From Petunia secreta (taxonomy: Eukaryota; Streptophyta; Magnoliopsida; Solanales; Solanaceae): DNA of 64,000 nt. Location: positions 16,324,001 through 16,388,000 of the forward strand of contig JARKIP010000053.1 in the NCBI GenBank assembly GCA_029990175.1. Reading direction: 5' to 3'. Below, one piece after another: positions 20,098 to 30,396 of this stretch. The position numbers and the translations under genes were made by a program. The notes below the pieces were generated by a model, which worked only from the letters and a program-made list of their open reading frames with translations, had not been told where the DNA came from and made no database searches. Each line of letters begins with the position of its first letter. Position 1 is the stretch's first letter.

Positions 20098-23000
20098 TGA
20101 TATATCTGCTGGTCCTGATGTCATGACATGTTCAAGAAACTTATCGTCCATCCAGGGACCACAATCTGATTTTGACTCCATAACCATAGTTGAGGTTGAA
20201 AGTGATGAAGAAAACATTGAGGAATTTGTTAATGAGGTGGAATATGATGGAGAACGGGCTGATTTTGAAATAGGCCTGGAAGTTGAACGCCATGAGGGCA
20301 AGCCTAAACCCAATTTGGCTGATACAGAGGATGTTAATCTGGGGAGCCCTGATGATATGAGGGAAACCAAGATAAGCATGTATGCTCTACCTGGAGTGAA
20401 GAATGATATTCGGAAGGTGCTTTTTGAATATCGAGATGTTTTTGCATGGTCATATGATGAGATGCCGGGGTTGAGCTCCGAATTGATAGTCCATGAATTG
20501 CCAATTCAACCAGGTTTCCCTCCAGTGAGACAAATGCAACGGAAGTTCAAAACCGATATGATCAAGAAAATCCATGATGAAATAATGAAACAGTTGGATG
20601 CGAAAGTAATTCAATCGGTTCAGTACACTACTTGGGTTGCAAATGTTGTTCCGGTTCCTAAGAAAGATGGAAAAACAAGGATATGTGTCGACTATTGAGA
20701 TTTGAACAAGGCAAGTCCCAAAGATAATTTCCCATTGCCTAACATTCACACTCTCGTAGACAACTGTGCCAAACATGAGATACAATCCTTTGTTGACTGC
20801 TATGCTGGATATCATCAAATCCAGATGGATGAAGATGATGCATACAAAACGGCATTCACTACTCCTTGGGGAACATATTGCTATAGAGTGATGCCGTTTG
20901 GTTTGAAAAATGCTGGGGCAACCTACGTGAGGGCCATGACTGCCATTTTCCATGATATGATGCATAAAGAAATAGAAGTGTACGTGGATGACGTGATCAT
21001 CAAGTCTAGAACTGCTGAAGACCACGTGAGAGATCTCAGAAAGTTCTTTGAGAGGCTCCGTAGGTACAATCTGAAGCTGAATCCAGCCAAGTGTGCATTT
21101 GGTGTGCCTGCTGGAAAATTGCTAGGTTTCATTGTTAGTAGGCGAGGTATTGAACTGGATCCCGCAAAGATCAAAGCAATACAAGAACTACCTCCGCCTC
21201 GAACCAAGAAGGATGTTAAAAGCTTTCTAGGCAGGTTGAATTATATCAGTAGGTTCGTTGCGCAACTTACCACAATATGTGAGCCGATCCTCAAGTTGTT
21301 GAAAAAGAATGCATCAATTGCATGGACCGAGGAGTGCCAAGAAGCTTTCGACAAGATCAAGCAATACTTGTCAAATCCTCCTGTTTTGGTTCCGCCCGAG
21401 CCTGGCCGACCATTGTTTTTGTACTTATCAGTCAATGAAAACTCCTTTGGTTGTGTACTGGGGCAACATGATGCCTCGGGAAAGAAAGAACAAGCCATTT
21501 ATTATCTGAGCAAGAAGTTCACAGATTGCGAGGCCAGATACACTTTGTTGGAAAGGACGTGTTGTGCCCTAACTTGGGTTGCACAAAAGTTGAAACATTA
21601 TCTCTTGTCCTATACCACTTATCTGATTTCCCGGATGGACCCATTGAAGTACATATTTCAAAAGCCGATGCCAACCGGCAAACTTGCAAAATGGCAGATC
21701 CTGCTCACAGAATTCGACATAGTTTATGTCACCAGAACCGCAATGAAAGCTCAAGCCTTAGCCGATCATTTGGCTGAAAATCCGGTGGATGACGATTATG
21801 AGCCACTGAAGACTTACTTCCCTGATGAGGAGGTAGATGTACTTGAAGAACTGATTAACGAAGAAGAACATGTGTGGAAAATGTACTTTGATGGTGCTTC
21901 TAATTCAAAAGGCCATGGCATCGGAGCAGTCCTCATCTCCCCCACGGGACATTACTATCCGGCAGCTGCCCAACTCCGCTTCAGTTGCACTAATAACACA
22001 TCTGAGTATGAAGCATGCATAATGGGTTTGCGTATGGCTCTAGACATGGACATCAAAGAATTGCTGGTGATCGGAGATTCAGATCTTTTGATACGCCAAA
22101 TGAAGGGTGAATGGGAAACTCGAGACCTTAAGCTGATCATGTACAAGCAGTGTATGGACGATCTTCGCCAAAAGTTCGATGTTCTAAAGTTTAGACATGT
22201 CCTCAGAATACATAATGAGCTGGCTGACGCATTGGCTACATTAGCCTCAATGCTTGTCCATCCTGATAAAGCCCATATTGATCCGCTAGAGATTCAGGTC
22301 CAAAGTCAACATGCATACTGCAATGCGATTGAAGAAGAAATTGATGGCCGACCGTGGTACTTTGATGTCAAGAATTTCCTTCAAGATGGGTCGTATCCTC
22401 CATTGGCGGAAAACAATCAAAAGAGAACCCTTCGACGATTGGCAAGTGGTTTCTTTTTGAGTGGCGGAGTGGTGTACAAAAGGACACCTGATCTGGGACT
22501 GTTAAGATGCGTGGATGCAGCTGAAGCCATGAAAATTCTCAATGACATGCATTCGGGAATCTGTGGACCCCACATGAGCGGGCACGTGCTAGCTAAGAAA
22601 GTACTCAGAGCAGGATACTTCTGGCTCACCATGGAGCATGATTGCATTACTTTTGTGCGAAAGTGTCATCAATGCCAAGTACACGGTGATTTGATACATT
22701 CACCTCCTTTAGAGTTGCACACAATGTCAGCCCCTTGGCCTTTTACGGCATGGGGGATGGATGTTATCGGGCCTATTGAACCAAGAGCATCAAATGGGCA
22801 CAGATTCATTTTGGTTGCGATAGATTATTTCACCAAGTGGGTTGAGGCTGTCACTCTCAAGTCCGTGACCAAGAAAGCTGTGGTGGATTTCGTTCATTCT
22901 AATATTATTTGTCGCTTCGGTATCCCAAGTACCATCATCACTGATAATGCGGCAAATCTGAACAGTCATTTAATGAATGACGTGTGTGAAAGATTCAAGA

Positions 23001-23602
23001 TCATGCACCGAAATTCCACACCTTACCGACCAAAGGCAAATGGTGCGGTTGAAGCAGCCAATAAGAATATCAAGAAGATCCTCAGGAAAATGATACAAGG
23101 ATCTCGTGATTGGCATGAGAAGTTGTCTTTTGCTTTGCTTGGTTGCCGCACAACTGTGCGCACTTCCATAGGTGCAACCCCGTATTCATTGGTATACGGA
23201 ACTGAAGCAGTCATACCCGCTGAAGTAGAAATACCGTCTCTCAGAATCATTGTGGAAGCAGAAATTGAGGACACAGAATGGGTCAAAACCCGATTGGAAC
23301 AGTTGTCATTCATTGATGAAAAGAGGCTCAATGCAGTTTGTCATGGTCAATTGTATCAGCAAAGAATGGCCCGAGCCTACAACAAGAAAGTGCGCCTCCG
23401 CGACTTGAAAGAAGGGCAATTAGTCTTGAAAAGAATCTTTCCTCATCAGGAAGAAGCTAAAGGGAAATTTGCTCCAAACTGGCAAGGGCCATACCTGGTA
23501 AAGAAAGTATTGCCAAATGGCGCCTTGTACCTTACAGATCCAGAAGGCAGGACAACTGAAATACCCGTCAATGCAGACGCGGTCAAGAGGTACTACATTT
23601 GA
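20098..23602 (+). pseudogene. Ogre pol (RT, RNase H, archaeal-type RNase H, integrase) with one internal stop
   Basis: The frame is open from before the acceptor to 23602 except for one TGA at 20696-20698. Reverse transcriptase spans about 20490-21150; its active site reads 'VYVDDVI' (about 20980-21000). The native gypsy RNase H follows but looks degenerate: 'FLYLSVN' stands where a catalytic Asp is normal. A second RNase H of archaeal type is at about 21880-22260, with 'YFDGASNSKG', 'TNNTSEYEA' and 'IGDSDLL' supplying its acidic residues. Integrase has the HHCC zinc finger (about 22540-22685), the D,D,E core (D in 'WGMDVIGP', D in 'ITDNAANLNS', E in 'GAVEAANKN') and a GPY/F-like C-terminus. 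The TGA falls just after 'RICVDY', a position where relatives have an arginine, and would cut translation inside RT. Confidence 0.9.
20696..20698 (+). other. In-frame TGA in the reverse transcriptase
   Basis: The TGA sits between two long open stretches of the same frame (20084-20695 and 20699-23602). It follows a conserved RT motif where a basic residue is usual. A C-to-T change at a CpG, typical of methylated silent transposons, would explain it. Read-through or inheritance from an already defective parent are alternatives. Confidence 0.85.
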
Positions 23603-24056
23603 TTTCAAGATGGCTTTCAAACCAGGATGAATGCAAGGCTTTTATTCTCTTTTGCTATCCCAAATTGTATCCCTTGTTAGCATTTTGAACGTTGTACTTT
23701 TGAGGCATGTTCTCAGTTTGAAATCAATGTAATTGTACCAAGATGAAACGAAACTGAAAAGCGTCAAAAGAAACTTAGGCATTTGCCTAGAGCTACGTCT
23801 GACCTGATTCCTTTCAAAAGGATACGTAGGCAACCATTCTGGTGCGGTCACAACAAGAGAAAATTCCTCTTTCCCTGTTTTCTTTTATTGACGCAACACT
23901 TGCCTCCAAGTTCGCGGCCAACGTCAAAAGAGATTTAGATCCCCATTTCATGCTAAACTGGGGCAGAAGTTTGTTTTTATTTTATTTCAATAAAATAAAA
24001 TAAAAACAAACTTCTATCATTGTGGCATCATCTATTCACGTGTTTCAAGAGATGTT

Positions 24057-24087
<31 letters not shown>

Positions 24088-24875
24088 AAGAAAAGAAAGA
24101 AGTCTTGTCGGTGAAAACCTGAGAAGGCGCCGCTAGACAAACAGTGAGGAAAAAGATTAAAGAGAGAGGCTAGTTGGCGAAAACCCGAAAGGGCGCTACT
24201 AGTCGACTTGAGAGTCACCTCAACTTGGTTATGGTTTGACATCTTCCGTGGAGCAACTCTCAACAAACAAGTGGTACTGGTCGGACGAGGTCGTCCAAGA
24301 TACATGTCATGATCATCAAGGCCGCCAGGATATTGCCAGATAAGTTTCCCTTTTCAGAAAGACGTTCCCTGTCCAAACGACTTTCGCCCTTAAACTTTTA
24401 TTATTCCATTTTTGTACATTTTGCCTCACCATTTAATTCCTCGCCCTTTCGGCGCTAACCTCCCATGAGCAACAAAAGAAAATTGCAAAACTCTGTCTTA
24501 CAGGATTCAGGTTTAATTCCAGCGAGCAGGGCACACCCTCGACAATGGAAAAGTTTTCAGCAAGTCATGATGAATATTGATAATTGGAGCCCAGCGCCGC
24601 ATGTCAGGCCGGAAGGACGACATACCAAAAATTGTATCATGAAGAGTGGATATGTTTGGGAGAAGCTTTAGGCGTTTGTTCATCCCACAGTACTGTGAAG
24701 AATAGAACAAGAGTCACTAAGCTTATTTGCAAGATCCGAAACAGGGTGTATCCACGATGCAGAAAGTAAGTGTGACATTTGCTATGTTGCCCAGAAAGAG
24801 CTAGGACCACTTGAATTGGGGTAGGTGCGCCAGATATCAGACGGAACTCCATTCTCTCTTCGAGTCAATTCCCGC

Positions 24876-25625
24876 TCAAAGATAGCACCATTTCCTTTCC
24901 ATATCAAGATCTGCTAAAAGATAGCGATCATTTCCTTTTTGAGTCAGTCTCGCTCAAAGATAGCGTCATTTCCTTTCTATGTCAAGATCTGCTAAAAGAT
25001 AGCGATCATTTCCTTTTCGAGTCAGTTCGCTCAAAGATAGCGTCATTTCCTTTCCGTGTCAGGATCTGCTAAAAGATAGCGATCATTTACTTTTCGAGTC
25101 AGTTCGCTCAAAGATAGCGTCATTTTCTTTCCGTGTCAAGATCTGCTCAAAGATAGCGATCATTTCTTTTTCGAGTCAGTTTCGCTCAAAGATAGCGTCA
25201 TTTCTATTCCATGTCAGGATATGCTAAAAGATAGCGATCATTTCCCTTTAGAGTCAATCTCGCTCAAAGATAGCGTCATTTCCTTTCCATGTCAAGATCT
25301 GCTAAAAGATAGCGATCATTTCTTTTTCGAGTCAATCCCGCTAAAAGATAGCGTCTTTTCCTTTCTGTGTCAAGATCTGCTAAAAGATAGCGATCATTTC
25401 TTTCTCGAGTCAGTTTTGCTCAAAGATAGCAATCATTTCCTTTCCGAGTCAATCCCGCTAAAAGATAGCGTCATTTACTTTCATGTCAAGATCTGCTAAA
25501 AGATAGCGATCATTTTCTTTTCAAGTCAGTTTTGCTAGAAGATAGCACTCACATTCAGTTCAAGTCATTTGTGCTCAAAGATAGCAACCACTCGCTTTTC
25601 AAGTTGGTCCCGCTCAAAGATAGCA
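24876..25625 (+). repeat. Tandem array, ~78-bp dimer of ~39-bp units
   Basis: GATCTGCTAAAAGATAGCGA-type units alternate with CGCTCAAAGATAGCGTCATT-type units. The GATCTG marker recurs at 24908, 24986, 25063, 25140, 25218 (as GATATG), 25296, 25374 and 25490, so the period is 77-78 bp with one step of 116 bp (three monomers). The array lies between integrase and the 3' LTR, a known site of tandem repeats in Ogre/Tat elements. Confidence 0.9.
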
Positions 25626-25644
25626 ACCATCCCCAGCTTCAAGT

Positions 25645-25760
25645 TAAAGCCCGCCCGAGCGGCAATTTCAAGCTTCAGAAATTTCAACATTCAAGTCAAG
25701 CCCGTCAAAGCGGCAATTTCAAGTTTCAAGTTAAAGCCCGCCCGAGCGGCAACTTCAAGT
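25645..25760 (+). repeat. Short second tandem repeat in the Ogre 3' UTR
   Basis: The motif AAGCCCGCCCGAGCGGCAA with a following TTCAAGTTT-like segment occurs three times (about 25648, 25698 as the variant AAGCCCGTCAAAGCGGCAA, and 25734). It directly follows the 78-bp array and probably grew by the same process. Confidence 0.7.
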
Positions 25761-26164
25761 TTTCAAAAATCCACTATGGCTAGTGGAAGCTTCAGACCAG
25801 TCCATCAGCTTGGGAAGCATGAAGAGTAGTCTAGGAATTGTAACTTTTACACTTTTCAATTTTGTAATCCCATTTTTTCTCTGTAAAGGCAATGATCACC
25901 AGCCAGCAACCAGCAACAAGTGACCAGCAGCAACAACTCTAGTATGTCAAAAGTGTCTTGTGTCAGTCCGGGTAAGTCTAGGAACGTCGAGTCAGTCCCA
26001 GTCAGTACTAAAAGTGTTTAGAGTTAGTCCGTGTATGTCTAGAGAATGCTTAGTGTTAGTCTAGAAGAGTCCAGTGTCTGTTTAAATGCGGTAGTCCCAG
26101 CTACCGCACGTGAGGAACTACACTGACCTGATTCCTTAGTCCAGGGATATGTAGGTAACCTTGT

Positions 26165-26231
26165 TCTCGGTTAGAACCGAAATCCAAGGTGCGGTCACCA
26201 TTTTGAAAAGCATGCTCTCGGTTAGAACCGA
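26165..26231 (+). repeat. Paired palindromic motifs before the PPT
   Basis: TCTCGGTTAGAACCGA occurs at 26165-26180 and 26216-26231; the core CGGTT-AGA-ACCG is an inverted repeat that could fold. They lie ~60-125 bp before the PPT, so a role in 3'-end RNA structure is possible but not shown. Confidence 0.6.
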
Positions 26232-26289
26232 AAAGCCAAAATTAGTTGTCGATTACTTCTTTGTCCGAAAACTCTTCGTGTTCCCGAAC

Positions 26290-26298
26290 AAAGAGGGG
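26290..26298 (+). other. Ogre polypurine tract
   Basis: AAAGAGGGG lies four bases before the TG of the 3' LTR. This is the expected plus-strand primer position in an LTR retrotransposon. Confidence 0.85.
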
Positions 26299-26302
26299 CA
26301 GC

Positions 26303-29300
26303 TGTAATCACCTAATTTTGGCTAAATTTATTTCTAATTAGGACGCTAAAATTTGAAAATTAACAAAAATCACTTGTTACGTGCTTATTGTTTTGATTCT
26401 ATAGTTTAAATATGATAATATTGCAAAATTATGTGGTTTTAATTTTAGTTGTGCGTGTTTAATCAAGTCTCAACGTTCTGATGGCTATCTATAGAAAAAT
26501 AAATAGCCCAATTGCTTAATCCAATCAGCCCACTCTCTTTTGGCCCGTCCAAATTCGGATTGATCTCCACCCTTGGATCAACTCTAATCCAATGGTCCTC
26601 ATTTCCCTATCCTTTAAGTATATAAAGCACCAAACACTCTCCATTTGCTCACTTCACACCCTAAGCCTCTTGGCTTGGGGAAACTATGCTGAAATTTTTG
26701 CTCCTCGCCGGGAATCTCTCTCCGCCACTGCTCCACCGGAGCTCCGCCGTCGGCCACCACGCTGCCGCCGCCGGCCACCACCTCCGGTGGCCGGAAAAAT
26801 ACAAAATGTTCATCAATCCAAAGATCTCGACCTCCCCATTCCATTTCTCAACTTATTTTCTTCAAATTCAAGGCCGTTTGACGTAGATCGGGCTTTGAAG
26901 TTTCGGTCAAAGTGTAACTCCGGCGACCCTTCTCTTTCCGGTAAGTTTTTGGTCTCCTTCTCTTCCCCTCGCCTTTCTCTACCTCTTCACATACCCGTTT
27001 CTTTTTTTTTTTCTCTCGTTCGTTCTTTCTCCTATATTAGTTTCTATGCTTTTCTTCTTCTTATATTTCTTCCCTTTTTTCTGTTTTTGTTTCGGATTGT
27101 GATAAACCGTTTGGAGGGGCTGTTTTCCGTCAACATTGAAGGGAGTACGGTGTTTGTTTGTTCGGTTATAGTGGCTGTTAGGCTGAGATGAATCTGGAGG
27201 CTGTGATGAGGATGATTTGAGGTCTGCGACTGTGATGTTTGTCTTTGCAAGGCTGAGGCGTATAGTGATGCTGGGATGATGAGCTTATTGACAACGCAGT
27301 GGTGCTGCGACGACGACAAATGCAGTGGTGTTTGGTGATGCTTTTGCTTGGCGTTGGTTAGAGAAAATCTAATTTCCATTCCTTTCTTACTTATTATAAT
27401 GTTTATTAGTATAATTGTTTATCGATTAGATTTAGCAATAGTTACTTATGAGTTAGAATGTTGGAAATCTTGGCTAGAGTACTATCAATCTGTGTGTATG
27501 TTGCTTATGTCTATGAAATCATGCTTTCATTGTTAGTCGAACTCACACTTGAGTATCTCATGGCTGCCCATTCATTGGAATATATTGTTTGGTCTTGTTC
27601 CAAGATTGAAAGTTGTGTTCATTTGGTTATCCATGGTTTTTGGTTAAATATAAGCTCAAGCGTACCAAGCATGTTCTCTAGTTTGCCAATGTTGTTAGTA
27701 GTGTTCAATGCTTGGAGTAAAAGTTTTTGTCTAGAAAAAAGCTTATTTCCTTTGCATAGTTGGTGTCTATTTTAGCATTGAGTTGCATCTTGAATAAACT
27801 TGTTGTGAAATAGCATTCTACCAGAATAGAGTTTGTTTGGATTTGATGCTTGCTCTCAAGTATAGTCAGCATGTTTCAGTTTGCTTGGGGGTTGTTTGGC
27901 ACCTATGCATGTTTCATGAGTAGCTATCTTGTCCTAACTTAGTTTGGAATCTGGTTAGCTTTAGTTTTGCTTAGTTAGTATATAAGGTTTGTAGGCTAGA
28001 AATAGTTTTCCTCAATTATTTAGTTATTAAGTTGGATTTTAGTGTTAAGTCTTTTAAAAGAAAAATCTGAAATTTTTAGTTTGAAAATTCAAAACAAGTG
28101 CTGAAATTTGTAAGATGAGAGTCAAAATAAGTCAATATGTTGGGTAGAGTGTGCTAGCATAAATAGGGAAATTTTCAGCTTTTACTTTTTGGTTGGTGAG
28201 AGGGTATAGCACAAAAATGGAAATGCAAATCTTTTGCATTAATGGGTGTTGGTTTTTGCACCAACAACCCATTTCCCTCCTTTTTTTACTTTAACTTTTC
28301 CCCCTTTTTTCACTTTCATCTCTCTCCTATATATACTAGCATTTACTACACAACTAGACACACATTAACTCCTCTCAACTACCTCAAAAAGAGCAACATT
28401 TCAGATCTGGAAAAATAGAAGCAAAACACAAAAAAAAAACTTTTTTAAAAAAGAAGGCAGTAGAGGAGCAAAAATATAGCAAGAAAGAAAGGGTTTTTGG
28501 GTCTAGGTTATTATTTCAAAAGGGTTGTCATTTGTGGCTGTTTGTTGCTTTGGAGTGGTAAAGTCGTTGGGCTTGTTGGTAGGAGCTTGCTTGGTTTGAA
28601 TCTTTGCAAAGACTTTTTGAAAGTTTGCTTCACTAGGTATTTATCTTCTACCTTCTTTTTTTTAGTACACATGAATGATGAATGTTATATTTAATATTCA
28701 TGTTAGAAATTTAATATATAAATGTGATGTTTTCTAAGAAATATGTTGTTTTCTTTGTTTCATTTTTGTGTATAGACATCATTAATGGCCTTTAGATTTT
28801 GTAGTCTTAAAACTCATAGGCTAAATTTAAAATTATAGGTGCAAAAAAAAAAAAAACAAAAAAACAAAAAACAAAAAAGGGACTTGTAAGATAAACTGAA
28901 AAAAAAAAACGTACAGAAACTTGGTTTTGAGTAAAAATTGCAGAGATAGGCAATTTTAACTAAGGATTAGGCAAATGGAGCTGAACTAGGATATTTTCGT
29001 AAAAATTGTAAAATAATGGACAATGGTGTAAATCCTCAAAAATGTAGTATACACAGAAATTTTAAATTTGTAAATCTGGCTAAAACTTGAAAGAAACATG
29101 CAAATAGGACACAAGTGCAATTTTGTCAAACGTATCTGTGAATCTGAAAAAACGAAAATGGGCCTCATATTTTGCAAATCTGGCTTTCTTTTTGTTACAG
29201 CCTTTAAGTTTAAGGCTATAATAAACTAAGTGAAACAAAAATTTTGCGAATCTAGTTCGATTAATTTCAGTCTTTTAATGTTAAGCCCCAATAGTTTTTT

Positions 29301-29882
29301 AATGTAAATTTAGTAAGTTTTTTTTTTTTTTTTTTTTTCTTGATTTAATGTGAATTGCGCTTGTTTTTTGTAAATATTAAATTAAGCCACATTTAATCAA
29401 CAACGTCGGAAGCAAATGCGATACATGTAAAAATCCGTAAAATAGACCAATCCTCTGCGAGGTTGGAAATGCGTAATACATTTTAGCTAATATGAGTTAA
29501 AGTGTTAATCCATCCGATCTTCCGTGAAGTCGGATAAGAATAACATTTTAAATTTTTCTGAATTAAAGTTTAAAACGGCAAAATAATACAACCATATTTA
29601 ATAAATCGAAAATTGCGTCAATAAAAGCAACTGTGCTTGGCACAGGACTCGAGGGTGCCTAACACCTTCCCGCGAGTCAATCGAGATCCTTACTCAGAAC
29701 TCTGACGCAGACCACTTACGAGTCATAGGTGTTCCAAGGTACCTCTTTGGGTGACTTGGCACACCTTAGAATTATGTCAAGTGGCGACTCCGAAAAATCT
29801 CTAAATAATTTTGTACCTTTAAACACCTAAGTCACAACCTACCTTTATTTTATTTATTTTAGTAAAATTTTAGGGCGTGACA
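26303..29882 (+). repeat. Ogre 3' LTR (3,580 bp)
   Basis: It begins TGTAATCACC at 26303 right after the PPT and ends GGGCGTGACA at 29882. See the 5' LTR for the comparison. Near-identity means the two copies have had little time to diverge since reverse transcription. Confidence 0.95.
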
Positions 29883-29887
29883 AAGTA
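29883..29887 (+). repeat. Target site duplication AAGTA, right
   Basis: This is a perfect match to 8822-8826. The pair proves that the two LTRs belong to one integration event and that no recombination has exchanged either end since. Confidence 0.95.
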
Positions 29888-30396
29888 GTTATTTCTCACC
29901 TATTGCATCCTTACAACTCACTCCCTGCCTGTTTCTCGTGTTGTATTTTATTTCGGCATATTCCGCTCTCGGACCCAGTCAGCCGCATCGTGATTGAGGA
30001 GCAGGACCCCTTTCTAACACTCTACGATGAGCCAGCTTGTTCACCGAGGCCACCGATTGTACATATTCTAGTTTTATCTCATTTTGCTCCCTTCCGGAGA
30101 TGTACATATCTTTTGAACTTCTTAGATGTCATATCTGGAAACCTCTAGACTTATGTATTTTTGGTAGTAGTTGTATTTATTCAGGCAGCTTATAAATATG
30201 TAAGTTTATATATAATATGTGTTTCATATGCGTTTCTATATTATTTAGATTGATTCTCTAATATTTTCAAGTAAAGTTTGTGTTATCTAAATTTTTGTAA
30301 TCGTACGTCTTGGTTTAAGCCTATAGGGTTTTTCCTATGGGTTTAGGGAAGTAGTTGGATGTCCGCACAGCCTATCCAGAAGTTTTGGTCGTGTCA
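29888..30396 (+). repeat. Chromovirus 3' LTR, right part
   Basis: This continues the interrupted LTR after the Ogre element and its AAGTA duplication. It includes AATAAA-poor, T-rich sequence and the terminal block ending GGTCGTGTCA at 30396, the CA of the LTR. The next base onwards is minus-strand copia integrase, so 30396/30397 is the original chromovirus-copia insertion junction. Confidence 0.7.

Larger units (their letters stand above)
23603..26302 (+). other. Ogre 3' UTR
   Basis: This 2.7-kb non-coding stretch lies between integrase and the 3' LTR. It contains a twice-occurring block (ACCTGATTCC...GGATACGTAGGCAACC...GGTGCGGTCA at about 23798-23851, and a variant at about 26126-26200), two GGTGAAAACCTGAGAAGGCGC-like motifs (about 24110-24200), the main tandem array (24876-25625), a second short array (25645-25760) and two copies of TCTCGGTTAGAACCGA. 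Open frames inside (e.g. 25221-25499) follow from the array period being divisible by three. Confidence 0.75.
8827..29882 (+). mobile_element. Complete Ogre/Tat-lineage Ty3/gypsy retrotransposon, 21,056 bp
   Basis: The element has TG...CA ends, two LTRs of 3,582 and 3,580 bp, a tRNA-Arg-type PBS after the 5' LTR, a PPT before the 3' LTR, and AAGTA directly outside both ends. Internal order is ORF1, gag-protease, a short intron, then RT, RNase H, archaeal-type RNase H and integrase, followed by a 2.7-kb 3' UTR with tandem arrays. Very large size, an extra ORF upstream of gag, an intron between PRO and RT and a second RNase H are established hallmarks of Ogre elements. It sits inside the chromovirus LTR. 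All proteins are on the plus strand. A single in-frame TGA in RT suggests that this copy is not autonomous. Confidence 0.95.

Noticed and set aside
24876..25625. Possible CRISPR-like array
   Set aside because: Units are contiguous with no unique spacers, and the context is a plant retrotransposon 3' UTR.
25221..25783. Open frames with a repeated 'LLKDSDHF' type peptide
   Set aside because: They lie in the 78-bp tandem array, whose period is divisible by three, so an open repeated frame is expected by chance. No start context or conserved domain.
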